From Iris pallida (taxonomy: Eukaryota > Streptophyta > Magnoliopsida > Asparagales > Iridaceae): a stretch of DNA of 64,000 nucleotides. Of this stretch, positions 10,979 to 21,038 are shown piece after piece; the first letter of the stretch is position 1; every line of letters starts with the position of its first letter. Below the pieces are notes generated by a model that did no database searches, was not told where the DNA came from, and saw only the letters and a program-made list of their open reading frames with translations. The stretch covers positions 9,201,579-9,265,578 of the forward strand of contig JANAVB010033216.1 of the NCBI GenBank assembly GCA_029216955.1. Direction: 5' to 3'. The position numbers were made by a program, and so were the translations under genes.

Positions 10979-13900
10979 TCTAATCATCTGACAGAGAAAA
11001 TTCGTGCTCATTCCAACTCTTCTTCTTCTCCGTCAATCCTAATAGCTCCAAAGCGCTTCGCCGCCGAGAAAGGCAAGGCCCCCTCCGAGTCTTCGGCTCG
11101 GGCTGTGCCGCGCCCTTCTCGACATGAAGTTGCTCATCCTGCACTGCAAGGTAGTAAACCCGATCGAAAGACCCTTTTTAGGGTTCTTTAACACTGTTGA
11201 TCCTTCGAACATGTCTCTTTTTAGAGATTTGGTTATACTGTGCCGCCTTGTTTAGGGTTTCGGTCGCACAGACCCAATAGTTTTCATTTTTATGAAGACT
11301 ATTTTCTTGCGCAATTGGTTAGAACGTACTGGCAAAAGTCAGCGCAGTCTGCTGATTTATGCAAGGCTGTCCAGCGCAAACTGATACTTTGCGCAAGTTA
11401 TTCAGCGCAATCTGATGGCTTGCGCAAGTGGATGAGTTGGCGTAACTGGACAGTTTGTGCATAGAAGCTATTGTTGTGCAATCTGATGCTTGTGCAATCT
11501 GATGCTTGCGCAATTTTGCTGACAGAATCTTTGATTTCACTTGTACTGAATTCTGTTTTTTTCTGTTTAATGCAGTTAACATCAGAGAGGACCCAGAGTA
11601 TGAAATATTTGCAGGGTCCCTTGCTGAACCGGAATTTAAAAAAGATTTGTCCCATGTGCTTTTTCCCTAATATGCTCTGCCATCCTTCCGCCAAGCCATC
11701 TTGGTAGCTCAGGACAATGAGACTTTATTAAGTCTGATGAATGGGCAGCCCCTGCAGTCTGCTGACGCCATTACCCATAAGAAACCCATGTTCTTATTTG
11801 GCGAAGCTATTGACAAGAGTTCTCAGCCAAGACCCCGTGTTGAGCAGAGACTCTTCCAAAGAAAGGAGAAATTAATCCTGTTATCGGACATTGCTAGATG
11901 CCTCCCTCTAGCCCGCTATGCCCATGCAAGCCATCCCAGGAGGATGGACTGGGATATTACTCCCCTCCAGCAGGCAAGGACAGGAAAGATTTGTGTCAAG
12001 AAAGGACCAAACAACAGAGATATGTTCTATAGCTCCTCTGAGCGTCATAGCACTTTTCTCAGAGGGTTGAAGCCAGGTTGCATCCCTCCAGAGAACTCTT
12101 CCTTGCTGTTGTCGGTGAGGACACCAATCTTTGCTAATGAATACGCAAAGGCTAAGGGCAGGTACCCGGATCAGGACATCCGGCTGACAGGTCTGGTGAA
12201 CCCAGACAACAGAAGGTGGAACTGCATAGCCAACTGGATATTGGCTCAGTTTGAAGACAAGCTTAAAGAGATCGAGCTATATCATGCAGTATATGCTACC
12301 GTGTATGGATTCCTCCCAAACCCTCATCTGTTTCTGGCCTTGGCAGAGAGGTATAATTATAGGACAGGGATATTCATGACACCCTACGGGGAAATTGGAT
12401 TAGCCCTTCATGAGATGAAATACATCTCGTGCCTACCAACGGGAGACTTTCCTTATGAGGAGTATGTTCCAACAAACGACGAGTTAGACAGACTACGTCG
12501 AGAAAATACAGAGATGGTGGCTGTTTTCGACGAACTATTGTGCCATTACAACATATGCTCCCTGTACTATAAGAGCGGTTCTTCCGGCACCTGTTATTCA
12601 TCAAAGTGGTTGCCTTATCTTTTTCTTAATCATATCATTGAAAAAAAGACTAAGGATCATGACACATGCAACCCGACTTTTTTCCAATCCTTCAGCCACA
12701 GTTAAGTAATAAGACTGATGGAAGAAAATAAGAAAATGGATATCAAAGTTAATGATGAACATCAATACCCTCCACTCAAGAATGGAGACTTTGTCGAGAG
12801 TTTTATGAGAATGGGCTATAGGCCCATGTCAAGAGAAGCCCAGCTGGCGGATTTCCTGACATACTGGCTCCTTCAATTCGTCGTACCCGGAGCAAGCGCC
12901 GTGGACCGCTTCCACCGCGGCATACTTTTTGCTGCCGTCCGGTCAGTTTTTGGCTACCGGATGGATTTGCTGTCAGCGATGATCTGCAGAGTGAATGCAG
13001 GTCTTCGTCTTTATGTTGACTCTATGATCAAATGGAAGGGTGAGAAGGGGAACTTCCTTCGACTGGAGTTGCCTTACACTTATTTATTCGGATGGTTGCT
13101 TCAGCACCATCCGTTATTGATGAACCCTGACATGGGAGCAGTCGGTGGTAGCTATATGTGAAGATTATCCCAGAGCAAGTGGGTGTACACTAGTCTGAAG
13201 GACTGCAGACGTACATTGAACCTTGGGAAGGGATGGAATTTTTACTGCGTTGCTCCTCCAGCCGGTTATGAATATATGTCGACAAATTTAGTTGACCTTG
13301 GGAGGCAGCCGTTGGGTCGAGCAGCTTTTGACTGGCTGAGGACGATCAGGCCATCGCATTTGGTGTACAGATTTGAAGATGAGTGTCTCTTGGAACCATA
13401 TCTGCCAAGCCGCTTCGCTCGTCAATTTGGTTACGAACAGTTCTATGTAGGCAACGCTATAACTTGCCTACAAGGAAAGGGGTATCTGATTGATGGTGCC
13501 AGAGCATGGGCCTATTACAACGCTCGAGACACAAGGACAGTGTTCTCGATGCCAACCAAGAATGATCATGGCCCTCGAATGTTATATACATATTCACTTT
13601 TTTATACAGCTGCAAATACTTTTGTCGAGAATTTCAATCTGGTAGATAGCTTCGCGACGGCGACGCGTTTGAAGAAAGGAGCAACTGCTATGCTAGCTCC
13701 AGGAAATGATGAACAACATGAACCAGTGGATGATCCCTTGGAAGCCTCAAGGGAAGCTAACTTCCCTGAGGAGGTTAATGAACCACTGAGAATTTCTTTG
13801 CAAGTTGTTAAGTCTCCGGCCAGGGAGAGGAAAAGAAGGATTAATGAGCCTTCCTCTCCGGTTGCAAAGAAGAAACTCCTCTTAGACCCATCAGAGAAAG

Positions 13901-15794
13901 TCACTACCAGGTCGCAGTCTTGGCAACTGGCCGAGTCGACCCGAGAAGAAGCGACCACACCGACTTCTCTTCCATAGCGGGTTGATGTGGTAAATGTTGA
14001 GAGTCCAGAGAGACCTCTTCATCGAAAGAAACTGGCTTTTAGGAAAAGAAAGAAGGTGATCCTGTCCTCGGTGGTGGCCAGTGCTGCTGATGGAATTACT
14101 ATGATATCTCCTACTCCTGTCTCTGAGCCTAGGCATGAAACTCCTAGTCCAGAACAGAGGGACGAGACTGGTCAAGGAAAGGAGGCTGCAGAACCTAGGG
14201 AGGATATTGTAGAGGAGGAGCATGAAGCTTTGCGATCTCCTTCACCGACGATAGAAAATACTCAGCTTCTTGTTACACCAGGAACAATCCGCGAAGAGGA
14301 GGATCATTTAATGATTGAAGCATTAAATGATTGCAACTTCGGTCTACAAGATGATGTTGATTATACCGCTGCAACTGCCAGCGAGGAAGCACCTGAGGAT
14401 AGCATAAGCACTGAAGATACAACAATAGAGGCTATTGATGATACTTTGAATCAAGAAGAGGACATTGATGTCCTTAAATCTCTTGAAGTTGTTGAAGACA
14501 CACTAGCTCCTGAAAAGGATGTTGAGGTGGATGTGTCTTCTAAAAATAGTATGGGTAAGGAAGTAGCGTTGGAGGAAGCTACTACCGCTAATCCCAAAGG
14601 TATTAAATAAAATTATCATTCTTCTTTTCATAGATTAATGGCTGACATCTCTATTTTTGATCCATGTAGAAATCAAATCATCTCCGGTTCCTCCTTGTAC
14701 TGATATAGTGCCGATAACGGTTATCGCTAGCGGTAGCCGACATTTCTCGGGTGGTTCTGAGGCCGAAAGTAACCAGGCAGTAATGTCTGAGGCTACCTCT
14801 ACTAGACTGGAATCTGTACCAACAGATGAAAGGCTTGTTCCTGGGGCAAGTCATGGTAAGATTGCCTTTGATCTTTTGATCCTTTTTAATAAATTGTTAA
14901 TGACAACAACATTCAATGATAGGTTCATTTGTCCTTGCAGAAGAACAACCGGGAGGAGCAACCAGTTCTATTTTAGCTCCCTTGTTTAAAGAACCCTTTA
15001 TTCAAGTGCAAGAACGTCCATCTGCACAGGCACATGCTGCTTCATCATCAACGGGAGTAGCTGCTACCCCTGGTGCTTTGGCAACTAACCAATTTATCAT
15101 TAGTTCTTTCAGCAACCTTTTCTTTAATGCATTGGGACCCCTAGTAGATAGGGTACTAGAGAAAGAATTTATTGATTTCACTACTGTTAGAAGCCCAACC
15201 TCTCATTTGATGAATGCCATCCGAGGTCAAGGAGATGAAGCTCAAGCTGTTTTTCTTGAGCACATACTATCGTTTAAGATCTACAAGGATCTTATTCGAG
15301 GGAAAGTGGAATCCTTAGTACAAGCTGAATTTGAAAGGATGTCTCAAGAAGTTGCCATTGAGAATGCTAATTTCCAGACTTTCATAGACACTTATACTAC
15401 CAAGGCTTCAGAATATGATTCACAAATGGAGATAGCCACCTTTGCTGTTGGAGAGAAGGAGGAGAAAGTTACTGAGTTGAAAGCGAAATCTGTTCGTCTT
15501 CAAGAGGAGATTTCCCGTCTCCAGGAAGAGTTGAAACTGGTTCAGCATACTCTAAAAGATGAAGTCACACAGCATCAAGCTGCCACTCAGCAACTGGACA
15601 TTCTGACTCAGGAACAAAATGAATATATCACAACTCATCAGGTTGAAATCTTCCGCCGCTTAGTGACCTTACCGACTTTTAATGAAAAGTCTGGAATGGA
15701 GGAAGCTAGGAGACGAGTAATAGAATCCCGTGAGGTGCGACTAAAATCATTAAAGCAGCAGATGGTTAACTTGATGACACTACCGACCGAATAG
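10979..15794 (+). pseudogene. Antisense four-exon plant mobile domain (PMD) gene of element B
   Basis: Predicted exons: ?-11150, 11576-14599, 14670-14855 and 14941-15794, all with GT...AG introns (11151-11575, 14600-14669, 14856-14940) that keep one frame. The PMD spans roughly 12250-13560: an ALAERYNYRTGIF / PYGEIGLALHEM / LPTGDF block, the ADFLTYWLLQFV helix, and the hallmark YLPSRFARQFGYEQF. Basic NLS-like tracts follow (13830-13890, 14017-14055), then an acidic region and a Leu/Glu-rich coiled coil in exon 4 (15440-15690). Exon 2 has four isolated in-frame stops (11668, 12703, 13159, 13975) and no frameshift; exon 1 has no visible ATG. PMD proteins are plant- and transposon-borne; host MAIN/MAIL1 proteins act in silencing and growth. 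Function inside the element is unknown. Confidence 0.82.
11151..11575 (+). promoter_or_regulatory. Intron 1 of the PMD gene, dense in GCGCAATCTGATGCT-like words
   Basis: Donor AAG|GTAGTA and acceptor TTTAATGCAG|TT. Between 11310 and 11515 about ten copies of a word close to GCGCAA(T/A)CTGAT occur, some in tandem (GTGCAATCTGATGCTT twice at 11478-11510). The same TGCGCA core is in the LTR, upstream of this gene's TATA box, and in the leader ORF. It could be an intronic enhancer or only local repeat expansion. Confidence 0.55.
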
Positions 15795-15857
15795 AAAGAT
15801 TTTATGTATCTTCTTGTTTTGTAATATGTATCTTTGTAATGTCTTTCATCTTTGATC

Positions 15858-15863
15858 AATAAA
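15858..15863 (+). terminator. Poly(A) signal of the PMD gene
   Basis: AATAAA 64 bases after the stop codon, followed by a T-rich run at 15868-15880. Spacing is normal for a plant 3' end. It is on the strand of the antisense gene, not of the retroelement. Confidence 0.6.
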
Positions 15864-16104
15864 AAGATATTTTTTTTGTGGCTCTATTATTTATTGCATA
15901 TCTTATTCAGATATAAATAATAGCGATAGAAAATATATTCAGAGATGCAAGACATGATATATTTCTCGATTCTGGAAAATAATCATATTCAATTATATCT
16001 GCTGTGAGGTAATATGGACGTGGCAAATATAATTTATCGAATATCATTATTTCAATAGACAACTTAATCAAAGATGACAAGTTGCTGATAAGAACGAACA
16101 GGAT

Positions 16105-16640
16105 AATTTGTCAAAATGTGTGAACGAAATGAATCGTCGGGATGAATGTGATGAACGGGTGAACCATCGGATAAATGAATGAGCGAACCGTCAAATGAAT
16201 GTAATGAACGGGCGAGCCGTCAGATGAATGGAATGAACGGGAGAATCGTCGGATGGATGGAATGAACGGGTGAACCGTCAAATAAATATAATGAACGGAC
16301 GAACCGTCAAATGAATGTGATGAACGGACGAACCGTCAGATAAATGGGCCACATGGGTAAACCATCGGATGGATGAGATGAACGGATAAACTGTCAGATG
16401 GATGGAATGAACGGGTGAACCATCAAATGAATATAATGAACGAGTGAGCCGTCAGATGAATGGAATGAACGGGTGAACCGTCGGATGGATGGAATGAACA
16501 GGTGAACCGTCAAATAAATGTAATGAATGGACGAACCGTCAAATGAATGTGATGAACGGACGAACCGTCAGATGAATGGGCCGTATGGGTAAACCATCGG
16601 ATGGAGAAGATGAACGAGTAAAACGTCGGATGGATGTGTC
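16105..16640 (+). repeat. Tandem array: 29-bp unit with a 232-bp higher-order period
   Basis: About 18 copies of a unit like GATGAATG-GAATGAACGGGTGAACCGTCG, varying in register (AAATAAATATAATGAACGGACG and so on). A marker variant carrying GGGCC occurs at 16346 and again at 16578, exactly 232 bases apart, which equals eight 29-bp units; the variants between them repeat in the same order. Tandem arrays in the region between pol and 3' LTR are known in Tat/Ogre elements and can seed satellites. This one lies between the two antisense genes and ends 26 bases before the TATA box of the second. Confidence 0.9.
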
Positions 16641-16666
16641 GCTTCATTGTCTTACAACTCTCTGTC

Positions 16667-16676
16667 TATAAATAGA
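16667..16676 (+). promoter_or_regulatory. TATA box of the small antisense gene
   Basis: CTATAAATAG, identical to the TATA core of the PMD gene and of the LTR. It lies 46 bases before the ATG at 16722, leaving a short 5' leader. The 29-bp array sits directly upstream. Confidence 0.62.
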
Positions 16677-16721
16677 ACAGAAAATCAGATGGGATGGTCA
16701 CTTTTACTTTTTAATATAAAG

Positions 16722-17045
16722 ATGTCGTCTGGAGATGTATCCAAGAAGGCTGAGATCGCCCCGAAGGTGAAAGCGGGTACTGAGGAACATCTAGTCAAAC
16801 CGGCTCAACCAAAGCAGATAGCAGTGGGCAAAGGTTCGTCTGTCCCCAAACCGCCAAAGGACATCTTGGACTTCCTTCTTGAACCAGGGAAGACTGAAGA
16901 AAAAGAAGCCATGAGGATGGCTGCTTGCAAATTCTTGGTGGGTTCAAATAAGAGTGTTCTCGACTCTTTTGCTGATCATGTCTTCAATAAGGACGGCAGT
17001 GGCCCGCGTCCCAATTTTGAGAAGGATGATAGTGACCTTCCTTGA
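16722..17045 (+). CDS. Small uninterrupted antisense ORF (107 aa), unknown function
   Basis: The ATG at 16722 is chosen because an earlier in-frame ATG (16647) lies upstream of the TATA box. The product is lysine- and proline-rich at the N-terminus (MSSGDVSKKAEIAPKV..., VPKPPKDILDFLLEPGKTEE), followed by a helical stretch (KEAMRMAACKFLVGS, VLDSFADHVF) and an acidic end. No signal peptide, membrane segment or known domain is visible. It has its own TATA box, short leader and AATAAA 26 bases past the stop, and no lesion although the neighbouring gag-pol carries many. I do not recognise the family. Element A has no counterpart at this place. Confidence 0.55.
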   Translation: MSSGDVSKKAEIAPKVKAGTEEHLVKPAQPKQIAVGKGSSVPKPPKDILDFLLEPGKTEEKEAMRMAACKFLVGSNKSVLDSFADHVFNKDGSGPRPNFEKDDSDLP

Positions 17046-17070
17046 TATTATGTACTATCATTCAAGATGA

Positions 17071-17076
17071 AATAAA
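17071..17076 (+). terminator. Poly(A) signal of the small antisense gene
   Basis: AATAAA in the context GATGAAATAAAACT. It lies 54 bases left of the stop codon of the convergent integrase ORF (17130), so the antisense gene and pol end tail to tail. Confidence 0.55.
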
Positions 17077-17129
17077 ACTAAATTTTATTTATGAACTTGT
17101 TTGATGATTACAAGCAATGTCTGTTACAT

Positions 17130-18480
17130 TTATATATAATACTTTTTAAAGAATTTTCCATTGATGGGCATCATTGCAACTCGACCGTCTAACTCTGTGA
17201 GTTGATAGCTCTATTTGAGAAGACTTTACTCACAATGTAAGGCCCTTCCCACTTCGCATCGAACTTGCCTTTGCTTGAGTGAGTCATAGTCATAGGACGT
17301 CTGACAGTTAGAACGAGCTCTCCCTTCTAAAAGGCTCTGACCTTAACTTTGCGATTGAAAGTCTTCGAGATACGGGCTTGGTATAACTCAATATGCTGTT
17401 GAGCCATTAACTGCTTCTCGTCGAGCGCCTCCAATTCTTGAAGTCGGAGAAGATCATTATTCTCTGTCGTGAGTTCATTGGCGATACCAATCCTCAAAAA
17501 ACAAAATTTGAAGTTCTAGGGGTAGAACTGCTTCACAGCCGTATACCAAAGAGAAGGGTGTACAGCCTGTAGGTTACGGACCATAATACGATAGGCCCAA
17601 AGACATTCTCTAAGCTTTTCACTCCAGTTTCATTTGTTAGTGGACACAAACTTTTTGAGGAGCTTGATGATAGTCTTGTTGAAAGCTTCAGCTAAGCCAT
17701 TAGCAGCAGGATTGTAGGCTGTCGAAGCGACATTATCAATCCGATGCTCGTCACAGAACCTTGTGAACTTTTGGCTGATGAACTGAGGTCCATTGTCATG
17801 GATGATTCGTCGAGGTATACCAAATCGATAGATGACATGGTGTTTAACGAAGTTGATGATGCTGCTGGTCTTGACTTCAGCCAATGGTATAGCTTCGGCC
17901 CATTTGGAGAAGTAGTCGGTTATTGCCAGTATGAACCGATGTCCTCTAGAAGAAGGAGGATTGATGGGACCGATGATGTCCATGTCCCAAGCTTCAAAAG
18001 GCCAAGAAGCAGTAGTCGGATGAAGGAATTCTGATGGTTGATGAATAAAATCTGTGTGGATTTGATAAGCTCGACATTTTCTTGCATATTCGATGGCATC
18101 AGATACCATAGAGGGCCAGTAGTAACCCATGCGTCGGATGCGATCATGTAGTTTAGGACCGGGTTGATGTGCTCCACAGACACTGTCGTGAGCTTCATGC
18201 AGTACTTACATCGCTTCATCACCAGCAAAACAGCGTAAAAGTAGGCCGTCATAAGTCCGCCGGTAGAGAATTTTGGTGGTCTAATTGTAGTAGAATCGCA
18301 GAGACCGTCGACGAATACCCGTAGCCTCCTTGGGATCTTCAGGGAGTATGTCATAGACCACGAAGTCGATGAAGGGAGTTCTCCAATCTTCACTGGTAAC
18401 ATTGACTTCAGTAAGATTACTGAACTCAATATTACGATTGTTTTCGACGCAGAATAATTTCCAATTAGAGATAACCACCA
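17130..18480 (-). pseudogene. Element B integrase
   Basis: Zinc-binding region H-D-S-V-C-G-A-H ... C-R-A-Y (about 18060-18210), MGYYWPSM, then the DDE core in one open stretch (17630-18130): WDMDIIGP, HDNGPQF and GLAEAF give D, D and E. The C-terminal part (MTMTHSSKGKFDAKWEGPY and MMPINGKFFKKYYI) follows with stops and a frameshift, ending at 17130. The last zinc-finger cysteine is tyrosine here, while element A keeps C-H-V-C. There is no chromodomain, in line with the Tat lineage. Confidence 0.88.
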
Positions 18481-18484
18481 CCTG

Positions 18485-18973
18485 CTATCTTTTGACAGGG
18501 ATGGCTAAAACTGCTACAAGATTGGCCAAAGCATCTACTTCAGTATTGCAAGCTCGTCGTACATATTCGATGAAGAAGGCTTTAAATGATGTAGCCATGT
18601 TGATTACTGCTTCAAAGTAAGGCACTAGATCTTGATGGCGAACTTCATAAGTCCCTCTAACCTGGTTAACAACCAGCTTGGAGTCACCATAAACATCAAG
18701 ATACTCGACGTCTAGTTGTTTAGCTAGCTGAAGGCCAATGAGTAGAGCATTATATTCTACCATATTGTTGGAGCAAGGCTCATCTAAGGAGTAGGCTCTT
18801 TGAATAGCTGACCCGTCTGGAGAAACAAGGATAACTCCAACTCCTACGACAATAGCACCATTGGGTCCAATCCTGGATGCACCGTCAAAGAATAGACGCC
18901 AAGTAGGAAATTCTTCGAAGATTGTATTAGATTCCAAAGTCTCGTCTGGAATTTCATCATAGAGTTTAGACAT
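18485..18973 (-). pseudogene. Element B second (archaeal-type) RNase H
   Basis: Open over 162 codons. Landmarks are WRLFFDGASRIGPNGA, GVGVILVSPDGS, NNMVEYNALLIGLQLAKQL, YGDSKLVVNQVRG and RRACNTEVDALANL, so the catalytic D...E...D...D set is visible. Tat-lineage elements carry this domain in addition to the RT-linked RNase H. It is joined to its neighbours by frameshifts or stops, so the polyprotein as a whole is not open. Confidence 0.85.
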
Positions 18974-18993
18974 TTCTGGAACAGGATGGGCTG

Positions 18994-20300
18994 CTAAGAA
19001 ATTGCCAGTACTTGACCTTTGACAGACTTTTGTGGAACATATACCATGTTATATTGGGCTAGCAGAATGGCCCATGTAGCTAGCCGAGAATTGAGTGTGC
19101 TAGGCTTCTTTATCAGTACCCGAAGAGGATTAACTCGGGATATAACATAAATAGTTTGGCCAATGATGTAATGTCGAGTCTTCTGAACAGCAAACATAAG
19201 AGCTAGGTATTCCTTTTCGACCGGACTATACCGGTGTTCAGCACCAATCATAGTACGACTGAGATAATATATGGCTTATTCGTGGCCTTCTTTGTTCTTT
19301 TGGGCAAGTAAAGCGCCCAATGAATGGTCCATAGCACGGACATATATTAAGAATGGTATGCCAGAGATTGGTGGCACCAAGACTGGTGGATTCATGAGAT
19401 ACCGCTTTATGTCGTCAAATGCTCGTTGACATTCTTCGGTCCAAACGAAAGATACACCATTCTTCATTAATTGAGTAAATGGTCTGCAGCGTCCAGACAG
19501 ATTCGAAATGAATCTCCTGATGTACGCAAGTTGACCTTGGAATCCTCGTAGCTCTTTTAGGTTGCGTGGAGGACGCATCTCTTGAATTGCTTTGATCTTC
19601 TCGGGATCCACGTGTATACCCTTAGAGGTAATGACGAAGCCGAGAAATTTGCCACTAGAGACACCCAAAAATGACTTGGTGGGATTCATTTTGAGTTGAT
19701 GTTGGCGCATGAGATTGAATATAGTTCTCAAGTCTTGGATGTGATCTTCCTTTAGACGACTTTTGACAGCAATATCGTCGACGTAGCATTCGATAGTCTT
19801 GCGCAGATGATCTCGAAATATGATACTCATGGCTCGTTGGTATGTTATACCAGCGTTCTTGAGACCAAACGACATCATAGTACAGCAGTAGACTCCGCGA
19901 GGAGTGAAGAAATAAGTATGCTTTTTATCTTCAGGATTCATCCGAATCTGATTGTATTCGGAGAATTCGTCCATGAAAGATATTCTTTCGAACCCACAGG
20001 TGTTGTCAATCATGACGTCCGTGATAGGGAGAGGAAATTCATCTTTAGGACGTGCTTCATTAAGATCCCGAAAGTCGATGCAGACTCGAACTTTGTCAGT
20101 TTTTTTAGAACTGGGACGACATTAGCTACCCAATTAGGATGCTGTTCTTCTCGGATAAAGCCACAAGCGATGAGCTTCTTGACTTTATCATCAATGGCAT
20201 CCATCATTTATGGCTTAAAATGTCGTTGTTGCTGTTTGACCGATTTTGCATTCGGCAGGATATTCAATTTATGAGTAGCAACCTTAGGATCTAGACCTGG
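18994..20300 (-). pseudogene. Element B reverse transcriptase and RT-linked RNase H
   Basis: RT N-terminal block 20010-20207 (LIACGFIREEQHPNWVANVV), a long open stretch 19276-20013 with FMDEFSEYNQIRM, FFTPRGVYCCTMMSFGLKNA, catalytic YVDDIAVKS and the thumb/connection GFQGQLAYIRRFI, then RNase H 18994-19251 (IGAEHRYSPVEKEYLALMFA). In-frame stops or shifts separate the three parts. The YVDD box is intact. Confidence 0.9.
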
Positions 20301-21038
20301 CATATCTTCATAGCTCCAGGCAAAGACGTGTATGTATTCTTGAATAATAAGAATTAATTCTTGCTTATCTACCTCTGGAAGGTTCTTGCTGATAAATATT
20401 GGACGAGATACCCGCTCTTTCCTACATCAATTTGAACCAATTGATCTTCAGTAGGAGGTTCCCTTTGTTTGAATCAAAGTTCCCATTGGGTATCTATTCG
20501 TTGATCCCAGGGATCTATTTCGGGACTTTCTTCAACATCCTCGTCATAGCCTTTGGAAGTTCGACGGAGTCCATATTAGAAGATACAGTCAATCGATGAA
20601 CTTGACCGATGCTGGTGTCAGAATCCCATGATCTGGAATCAGAAGAGTTAGAGCGCTCCTCACTATAGGATTCAGAGGCTGCTGGGGATAATACCAGAGG
20701 AGAAGCATATCCGAGACCTCTTTTGGTCCTGTTGTAGTACATCTCTGACTTTCCTTTCGGCACAGTCGTACGAATAGGAGTTCTTCTACCTTTACCGTAG
20801 TTGAGGCCATTTTTGTAGTCATAACCCATCTTTCGGATGATGTCTTTTGATTGTCGACTGTAACAACGGAATTGAAGATGACCCGTGTCGTTACTTTTGC
20901 TATCATCCGTATAGCTGAATTGTTGTTCCGGTCCTTTACTAAAAAGTATTGGACTCTCGCCTTTCTTACGAGCGGGAACAATACGATATGAATCCTTTGG
21001 GTATTAAAATGAGACTTCTGTTTGAAGAGATTGCCCAA
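20301..21038 (-). pseudogene. Element B linker between protease and RT with G-patch-like segment
   Basis: The readable part at 20515-20829 has MGYDYKNGLNYGKGRR, PKGKSEMYYNRTKRGLGY and then acidic serine-rich sequence. A Y-G-K-G-R-R ... R-G-L-G-Y arrangement before RT is common in Tat elements. Frames change near 20830-21000, and 20301-20510 has several stops. Ogre-type elements may splice between protease and RT; I find no convincing intron here. Confidence 0.6.

Noticed and set aside
13602..13958. Minus-strand ORF of 118 codons opposite the PMD gene
   Set aside because: Shadow of the PMD coding strand; Ser-rich composition mirrors the coding frame and no motif is seen.
14600..14669. Read-through of intron 2 to the TAA at 14608 as the true end of the PMD protein
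   Set aside because: Splicing GT 14600 to AG 14669 keeps the frame into exon 3 and on to exon 4; the coiled-coil end resembling element A's antisense remnant supports the spliced form.
16105..16640. CRISPR-like regular array
   Set aside because: Plant genomic context; repeats are adjacent 29-bp units without unique spacers, so it is a satellite-type array.
16647..16721. Upstream ATG extension of the small antisense ORF
   Set aside because: It lies upstream of the TATA box and would not be in the transcript; the ATG at 16722 is preferred.
20589..21038. Minus-strand 149-codon ORF in the protease-RT linker as a separate gene
   Set aside because: Its sequence is an out-of-frame reading of the G-patch-like linker after a frameshift.
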